Shown here in pieces: positions 60,079 through 64,000 of a stretch of DNA of 64,000 nt. A program made the position numbers and the translations under genes. The notes beneath the pieces were generated by a model, which worked only from the letters and a program-made list of their open reading frames with translations, did no database searches and had not been told where the DNA came from. Positions within the stretch are counted from its first letter, which is position 1. Each line of letters opens with the position of its first letter. Source of the stretch: SG8-41 sp035259205 (lineage in GTDB: Bacteria; Pseudomonadota; Gammaproteobacteria; Burkholderiales; SG8-41); NCBI GenBank assembly GCA_035259205.1, contig DATFWO010000285.1, positions 12,771 through 76,770 of the forward strand, given 5' to 3'.

Positions 60079-61017
60079 ATGCAAACCCAGTCACAACACG
60101 CCGCAACCACACGCTACGCGAAGTGCGTCGAGGTCTCGAAGCGCATACGCTGGGACATCGATCGCGATGTCATTCGCGGACGCAAGTTCGACTTCTCCAG
60201 GAAGTTCCTGCCTGACGGGCTGTCCCTGGTCGATCAGCTCGATTTCATCAACGCGGACGAGCGCCGGCTGTTGAGCCAGGTCCAGGGGCGCACCTACGCC
60301 AACATGTTCGGCATGATCGAGCGCTATATCGGTGCCAAGATCCTGGAGGTGAGCCGCGATCACTGCCTGGGAGACCAGACGGCACTCGAGGCGCTGGTGC
60401 GGTTCACGGACGAGGAGCTCAAGCATCAGGAGCTCTTCCGAAGGATAGAGGGGCTGGTCGCGGAAGGGATGCCTGCCGGATACCGCTTTCTGCCGCAACC
60501 CAACGATGTCGCGTCGGTGGTGCTTAGCAAGTCCACCTGGGCGGTGTTGGCGCTGACCTGCAACATCGAGCTCTTCACGCAAGTCCACTACCGCCAGAGC
60601 ATCGCGCCGGACGAGCACCTGTCGGAGCTCTACCGGGACGTGTTTCTCTTCCACTGGAAGGAGGAGTCCCAGCACGCGATCGTCGACGAGCTGGAATGGC
60701 GGCGCGAGGACGGCAAGCTTACGGCCGGTGAGCGCGACCGCGCGGTCAATGACCTGATCGAGCTGGTTGCGGCAGTGGACGGTATACTGCAGGCGCAGGC
60801 GCCCGTGGACATCGAATATTTTGCCGCCGCTTGCGGCGGGCGGTTCACGCCGGCGCAGATGGAGCGCCTCCACGCCACCGTGCTCAAGGCCTATCGCTGG
60901 CAGTACATCGTCTCGGGCGTGCAGGATGCGCGCTTCACCGAGCTGCTGGGGGAAATGATCACGCCGGAGCACTCCACGCGCATCGGGGAGGCGTTGAAGC
61001 CGATCATGAACGCCTGA
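60079..61017 (+). CDS. Ferritin-like diiron protein (AurF/R2-like superfamily)
   Basis: A 312-aa all-helical protein. Two carboxylate-bridged diiron motifs are visible: TDEELKHQELFRR (ExxH) near residue 115 and HWKEESQHAIVDELEW (ExxxH plus carboxylates) near residue 195. The rest is long helices, typical of N-oxygenases such as AurF, ribonucleotide reductase R2-like proteins and related hydroxylases. AAGGAG precedes the ATG. The substrate is unknown. A terminator follows. Confidence 0.83.
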   Translation: MQTQSQHAATTRYAKCVEVSKRIRWDIDRDVIRGRKFDFSRKFLPDGLSLVDQLDFINADERRLLSQVQGRTYANMFGMIERYIGAKILEVSRDHCLGDQTALEALVRFTDEELKHQELFRRIEGLVAEGMPAGYRFLPQPNDVASVVLSKSTWAVLALTCNIELFTQVHYRQSIAPDEHLSELYRDVFLFHWKEESQHAIVDELEWRREDGKLTAGERDRAVNDLIELVAAVDGILQAQAPVDIEYFAAACGGRFTPAQMERLHATVLKAYRWQYIVSGVQDARFTELLGEMITPEHSTRIGEALKPIMNA

Positions 61018-61111
61018 AAGGCGTCCACCGCGCGGGAAGGCGATCGGGGCGGACGCCGGGGCATCTTCGCTTAAACCCTGATTTCGCCCTCGTTTTCTTC
61101 GGCCGCAAAAT

Positions 61112-61134
61112 AGGGCTGGCGACAGCCCTTTTTT
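61112..61134 (+). terminator. Rho-independent terminator
   Basis: AGGGCTG and CAGCCCT pair over 7 bp around GCGA and are followed by six T. It lies 95 bp after the diiron gene and ahead of the NfeD gene. Confidence 0.82.
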
Positions 61135-61172
61135 GTTGGCACGATATCCTCTCGCAGTGGCGGGAGGTGACC

Positions 61173-62588
61173 GTGGTATCCGTCCTTAGCGTGGCTCGTA
61201 CGCGCGTACTGCGCTGGTTGAGCGTGCTCTGCGCGATGATGTCCGCATCGTTCGCGCCGCTCTCCGCAGCGCAGGCGCCGGTCGTGCTGCTCACGGTGGA
61301 GGGCGCTATCAGCCCCGCCACCACCGACTATGCCGTGCGCGGCATACGCAAGGCCGCCGACCAGGGCGCGCCGCTGGTGGTGATCCAGCTCGATACGCCG
61401 GGTGGGCTCGACACGTCGATGCGGCAGTTCGTCAAGGAAATTCTGGCCTCCCCCGTGCCGGTAGCCACTTTCGTCGCGCCGGGCGGCGCGCGCGCCGCGA
61501 GCGCCGGCACCTTCATACTCTATGCAAGCCATGTCGCAGCCATGGCCCCGGGCACGAATCTCGGAGCAGCGAGCCCCGTCCAGATTGGAGGTCCCGGCGG
61601 CGAGCCGGCCAAGGCACCCGCGAAGAAGCGCGGCGGCAAGGCGACTTCGAAGGAGGGCAAATCGCAGGACGAAGAAGCGGAGGCGCCACCCGGGGACACG
61701 ATGATGCGCAAGGTGACGCACGACGCGGCGGCGTACATCCGCAGCCTCGCCCAGCTGCGGGGCCGCAACGCCGATTGGGGCGAGCGGGCCGTGCGCGAAG
61801 CGGTTAGCCTCTCCGCCGCGGACGCGCTCAAGCTCTCGGTGATCGACGTCGTCGCCCAGGATGTGCCGGAGCTGTTGAAAAAGCTCGACGGGCGCAAGGT
61901 CACGGTGCAGGGCGTCGAGCGCAAGCTGGCTACCGCGGGCGCCTCGACCGTCTCGATAGCTCCCGACTGGCGAAGCGAAGTGCTGGCCGTGATCGCGAAT
62001 CCGAGCGTCGCGTTGATACTGATGATGATCGGCATCTACGGGCTGTTGTTCGAGTTCGCCAATCCCGGATTCGTCGCCCCGGGCGTCGTCGGCGGAATCT
62101 GCCTGTTGCTCGCGCTGTACGCCCTCCACATGCTGCCGGTCAACTACGTCGGAGTCGGCCTGATCCTGCTCGGCACGGGATTTCTCGTCGCAGAAGCCTT
62201 CGTGCCCAGTTTTGGCGCGCTCGGGATCGGCGGGACGGTCGCGCTGGTATTCGGCTCGGTGATCCTGATCGATCCCGACGCGGGCGGCGAGTACACCGTG
62301 CCGCTGTCGTTTTCCGTGACTCTTGGGCTGGTGAGCGCGACGCTGGTGTTTCTCACGGTGTATTTTGCGCTCAAGGCGCGCCGGCGCCCGGTCGTCAGCG
62401 GTCGTGAGGATATCCTCGGCGCAAGCGGGGAGGCACTGGAGGCTTTCGAGCGGGAGGGATGGGCGCGGGTGCGCGGAGAGAACTGGCGGGTAGTGAGCAA
62501 CGCGCCACTCGGTCAGGGACAGAGAGTGCGCGTGAGAGGAATAGATGGGCTCACTCTGCGCGTCGAGCCCGAGCCCGGTGACCAGTGA
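61173..62588 (+). CDS. NfeD family membrane-bound serine protease
   Basis: A 471-aa protein. GTG 61173 with GGGAGG upstream gives a signal peptide; GTG 61167 is possible. The N-terminal ClpP-like domain has PLVVIQLDTPGGLDTSM and ASAGTFILYASH with the catalytic Ser. A Lys/Glu-rich, low-complexity insert of about 30 residues (AKAPAKKRGGKATSKEGK) follows. Then come several transmembrane segments and a C-terminal OB-fold domain (WARVRGENWRVVS). NfeD proteases cleave stomatin-type proteins, encoded next. The final PGDQ is in a family A word. Confidence 0.92.
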   Translation: MVSVLSVARTRVLRWLSVLCAMMSASFAPLSAAQAPVVLLTVEGAISPATTDYAVRGIRKAADQGAPLVVIQLDTPGGLDTSMRQFVKEILASPVPVATFVAPGGARAASAGTFILYASHVAAMAPGTNLGAASPVQIGGPGGEPAKAPAKKRGGKATSKEGKSQDEEAEAPPGDTMMRKVTHDAAAYIRSLAQLRGRNADWGERAVREAVSLSAADALKLSVIDVVAQDVPELLKKLDGRKVTVQGVERKLATAGASTVSIAPDWRSEVLAVIANPSVALILMMIGIYGLLFEFANPGFVAPGVVGGICLLLALYALHMLPVNYVGVGLILLGTGFLVAEAFVPSFGALGIGGTVALVFGSVILIDPDAGGEYTVPLSFSVTLGLVSATLVFLTVYFALKARRRPVVSGREDILGASGEALEAFEREGWARVRGENWRVVSNAPLGQGQRVRVRGIDGLTLRVEPEPGDQ

Positions 62589-62590
62589 CC
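62576..62590. repeat. Short family A word at the NfeD stop
   Basis: CGGTGACCAGTGACC includes the NfeD stop codon (TGA 62586-62588). The two GTGACC units match the vocabulary at 21469-21501. Confidence 0.5.
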
Positions 62591-62668
62591 GCCGAGCGGC
62601 GGCCCGCGACAGCTCGTAGTTTCGCGGGCCGGCCACGCGTCGCCTATCGCGGGTTTTAAGGGAGATCG

Positions 62669-63436
62669 ATGATGATCTGGAATTTCGGCCTGGGCGGCTT
62701 GCTCATACTCGTCGCCATACTCGTCGTCGCCTCGCTGCGGATACTCCGCGAGTACGAGCGCGCCGTGGTCTTCATGCTCGGGCGCTTCTGGATGGTCAAG
62801 GGGCCGGGGCTCATCGTGCTCATTCCGCTCGTTCAGCAGATGGTCAGAGTCGACCTGCGCGTCATAGTGCTCGACGTTCCGCCTCAGGACGTCATCACGC
62901 GCGACAACGTTTCCGTCAAAGTGAACGCGGTGCTCTATTTCCGGGTGATAGATGCGCAGCGGGCGATCATCCAGGTTGCGAACTTCCTCGAGGCGACGAG
63001 CCAGCTCGCGCAAACGACGCTGCGCGCCGTTCTCGGCAAGCATGAGCTCGACGAGCTCCTCGCCGAGCGCGACAAGCTGAATCTCGACATTCAGCGCATA
63101 CTCGACGCGCAGACCGATGCCTGGGGCATCAAGGTATCCACGGTGGAGATCAAGCACGTCGACATCGATCCCACCATGGTGCGGGCGATCGCGCGGCAGG
63201 CCGAAGCGGAGCGTGAGCGCCGCGCCAAGGTGATCCATGCCGACGGCGAGCTGCAGGCCGCGGAAAAGCTCTCTCAGGCGGCGCAGGTGCTGGCGCAGCA
63301 GCCCCAGGCGATCCAGCTGCGTTACCTCGAGACGCTGACCGTGATCGCCGCCGACAAGAATTCCACCATCGTGTTTCCGCTGCCGATGGACGTCATTGCG
63401 CCGTTTCTGGAGATGTTCAAGAAACGAGAGCAATGA
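62669..63436 (+). CDS. Slipin/SPFH (stomatin-like) protein
   Basis: A 255-aa protein with an N-terminal membrane anchor (GGLLILVAILVVASLRIL) and an SPFH domain. Hallmarks are REYERAVVFMLGRF, DVPPQDVITRDNVSVKV and QTTLRAVLGKHELDELL. The helical end is rich in Glu/Ala/Arg (RAIARQAEAERERRAKVI). The C-terminal AVQ-rich coiled coil supports oligomer rings. NfeD and slipin are a classic operon acting in membrane-domain organisation and protein quality. An 80-bp gap separates them. Confidence 0.93.
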   Translation: MMIWNFGLGGLLILVAILVVASLRILREYERAVVFMLGRFWMVKGPGLIVLIPLVQQMVRVDLRVIVLDVPPQDVITRDNVSVKVNAVLYFRVIDAQRAIIQVANFLEATSQLAQTTLRAVLGKHELDELLAERDKLNLDIQRILDAQTDAWGIKVSTVEIKHVDIDPTMVRAIARQAEAERERRAKVIHADGELQAAEKLSQAAQVLAQQPQAIQLRYLETLTVIAADKNSTIVFPLPMDVIAPFLEMFKKREQ

Positions 63437-63489
63437 GCGTCCACGCCCGATACCTGTAAACTCGCAGGATCTCATCGAGGAGCGTGATT

Positions 63490-63855
63490 ATGTCGAGCAA
63501 GTACGTCGTCAATTTCCATGACATGGAGAAGAAACCCACGATCGGCAAGACCTCCACCGGAGAAGGCGCGTCGTTCAACGGCGAGCGGATTTACTGCGGC
63601 CTGGTCACCAAGAAGAAGGGCACGGGGTCCAAACCGCACTACCATCCCGACGAGACTTTCAATTACGTGCTGAAAGGCGCCTTGAAGGTCAACATGGACG
63701 GCATGGACTTCGTGGTGCCTGCGGGTTGCCTCCTGCACATCCCGGCCACCATGGTCCATACCGCAGTCGCCACGGACGAAGGCGACGCCACGTATCTCGT
63801 CTGGCGCGATCGTGCTGCCGAGAAGCAGGGCAAGCCCGTCACGACTGAAGTTTAG
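63490..63855 (+). CDS. Small cupin protein
   Basis: A 121-aa single cupin. Motif 1 GSKPHYHPDETFNYVLKGA (His, His, Glu) and motif 2 AGCLLHIPATMVHTAV with His are intact, so a metal site is expected. GAGGAG lies 7 bp before ATG 63490 (GTG 63484 is possible). It could be a sensor, isomerase or oxygenase. The TAG stop begins the palindrome TAGGTTCCAGAACCTA. Confidence 0.87.
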   Translation: MSSKYVVNFHDMEKKPTIGKTSTGEGASFNGERIYCGLVTKKKGTGSKPHYHPDETFNYVLKGALKVNMDGMDFVVPAGCLLHIPATMVHTAVATDEGDATYLVWRDRAAEKQGKPVTTEV

Positions 63856-63985
63856 GTTCCAGAACCTATCTCAATAATAGGCGCGTGATGCGTTGTGGCC
63901 AGGACGGACCGTATGCGAGGCGCACGGCGCAGGCCATATGTCGATATGGTCAAGCCGGGCAACGATGCAGACGACCGTCCTGGCC
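63853..63985. other. Spacer with palindrome and inverted repeat at window end
   Basis: TAGGTTCCAGAACCTA (63853-63868) is a palindrome of 7-bp arms. Further on, GGCCAGGACGG (63897-63907) is repeated inverted as CCGTCCTGGCC (63975-63985), with 67 nt between. The remainder to 64000 shows no gene. Neither element can be assigned. Confidence 0.5.
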
Positions 63986-64000
63986 GCAACCCGAGTGGGA

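Overview
The window is 64 kb of GC-rich DNA with dense, short-spaced protein genes on both strands. I saw no rRNA, tRNA, CRISPR array, insertion sequence or phage gene. Ten substrate-binding proteins of the tripartite tricarboxylate transporter family (TctC/Bug) are present, together with TRAP transporter genes, Rieske and 2-oxoglutarate oxygenases, UbiD and many amidohydrolases. This content is typical of an environmental betaproteobacterium (Burkholderiales or an uncultured relative). That placement is inference from gene content; no phylogenetic marker is present.

Layout. 1-8.4 kb (+): end of an unknown gene, PuuE-like deacetylase, two Bug proteins, LLM flavin oxidoreductase, a HisD-SDR pair and a ThDP enzyme. 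8.5-13.2 kb (-): Bug protein, amidohydrolase, unknown lipoprotein, YdcF-like protein. 13.6-18 kb (+): a collagen-like lipoprotein, a 78-aa protein, SDR, EntE-like adenylating ligase, amidohydrolase. 18.1-20.3 kb (-): a MetE-core protein with a Bug protein. 20.4-26.6 kb (+): amidohydrolase, MmgE/PrpD, Rieske oxygenase, Bug, 2OG oxygenase. 26.7-28.8 kb (-): tandem exported amidohydrolases. These are divergent from a D-2-hydroxyacid dehydrogenase and an M24-fold protein (28.9-31 kb). 31.1-33.1 kb: two divergent Bug genes.

33.2-40.5 kb (-) is one co-directional block: a EutA-like reactivase with histidine-rich tails, an ABC ATPase, a double cupin, an iron-type ABC binding protein, two more cupins and HupE. 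It has no ABC permease. 40.6-47.7 kb: exported amidohydrolase, two convergent MetE-core genes, two Bug genes and a small membrane protein. 47.8-54.4 kb: BON lipoprotein, UbiD decarboxylase, TRAP permeases, TRAP binding protein and TPR protein. 54.6-63.9 kb (+): ThDP enzyme, Bug, cyclase, hydrolase-LuxR fusion, unknown protein, diiron protein, NfeD-slipin pair, cupin.

Most genes look like uptake and breakdown of carboxylated or aromatic compounds: periplasmic capture, activation or hydrolysis, decarboxylation and oxidation. No complete pathway can be named, and all ten Bug proteins lack TctA/TctB partners here.

The feature least explained by the genes is the spacers. Many gaps are filled with short, imperfectly repeated words of about 7-16 nt, often followed by their reverse complement. 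At least five different word families share this architecture. They typically begin at, or inside, the stop codon of the upstream gene, so several proteins end in residues encoded by the repeat.
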